A DNA stretch of 15,253 nucleotides from NCBI GenBank assembly GCA_036558265.1, contig DATBFY010000309.1, forward strand, positions 1 to 15,253. Reading direction: 5' to 3'. Both the position numbers and the translations under genes were made by a program. Position 1 is the stretch's first letter. Every line of letters starts with the position of its first letter. This stretch comes from RYN-433 sp036558265 (GTDB lineage: Bacteria; Planctomycetota; Phycisphaerae; Tepidisphaerales; Tepidisphaeraceae). Shown here one piece after another: positions 15,075 through 15,253 of the stretch. Below the pieces are notes generated by a model. That model did no database searches. It was given only the letters and a program-made list of their open reading frames with translations, and was not told where the DNA came from.

Positions 15075-15253
15075 ATGCGTACCTTCGACTCACTCGGAAT
15101 AGGCGGTGGTGGCGGCCACAGCGTGCTACCCGATCGGCAAAACATCGAATACCGCATCGTTCAGCCGCGCCTCAATCGCATCCTCTCGTTCACGCGCCTG
15201 ACTATCCACGATGTCATCAACAGCCCGATCGCCCGCAACCAGGTGCTGGGCTA
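15075..15253 (+). CDS. Start of an unrecognised gene, cut by the window edge
   Basis: An open frame of 59 complete codons from ATG at 15075 runs off the right end without a stop. It begins MRTFDSLGIGGGGGHSVLPD and continues NIEYRIVQPRLNRILSF. A Gly run follows the first few residues; there is no signal peptide. No family is recognised from this fragment. It is divergent from the AIM24 gene with 66 bp between start codons, and the TATAAT at 15060-15065 supports transcription in this direction. Confidence 0.5.
   Translation, partial: MRTFDSLGIGGGGGHSVLPDRQNIEYRIVQPRLNRILSFTRLTIHDVINSPIARNQVLG

Overview
The window is 15.25 kb of GC-rich bacterial chromosome with no mobile element, phage gene, CRISPR array or rRNA. 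Several traits together suggest Planctomycetota, perhaps a Phycisphaerae-like lineage: paired DUF3300/DUF2950 exported proteins, an AIM24 protein with an N-terminal GYF_2 domain, a divergent sigma-like protein, Thr/Gln/Pro-rich secreted tails and some genes without a Shine-Dalgarno sequence. Acidobacteriota are a reasonable alternative. The assignment is inferred from gene content and style only.

Layout. Positions 1-327 hold no gene but contain a terminator-like hairpin (137-157) and a good sigma-70-type promoter (213-241). This promoter serves a two-gene rightward unit, a secreted DUF3300 protein (328-1734) and a DUF2950 lipoprotein (1811-2788). Facing it are a small lipoprotein gene (3211-2804) and a family-4-type glycosyltransferase gene (4497-3346). 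Rightward again come a small basic Rmf/CrpP-like protein (4699-4977), tRNA-Arg(UCG) (5168-5241) and a UGT/GT1-type glycosyltransferase (5490-6782).

The middle is a leftward sbcD-sbcC operon (11074-9875 and 9878-6801) whose genes overlap by 4 bp in a GTGA junction. SbcD is the Mre11-like nuclease and SbcC the Rad50-like ATPase with a zinc hook. Together they would form a complex that processes DNA ends and hairpins. Divergent from it is a probable two-gene unit: a sigma-70-like protein (11358-12071) and an unrecognised, cysteine-rich 410-residue protein (12143-13375). The intergenic region between the two units holds a perfect 7-5-7 inverted repeat.

The right end has two leftward genes, a small secreted protein with a five-His run (13830-13432) and a GYF_2-AIM24 protein (15008-13965). 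The start of a rightward gene (15075 onward) is cut by the window edge.

Most genes are housekeeping or envelope functions with confident family assignments. The least explained and most interesting parts are the sigma-like gene with its unknown partner, the Rmf-like protein outside the gammaproteobacteria, and two genes whose -10 boxes sit almost on their start codons, as expected for leaderless mRNAs.
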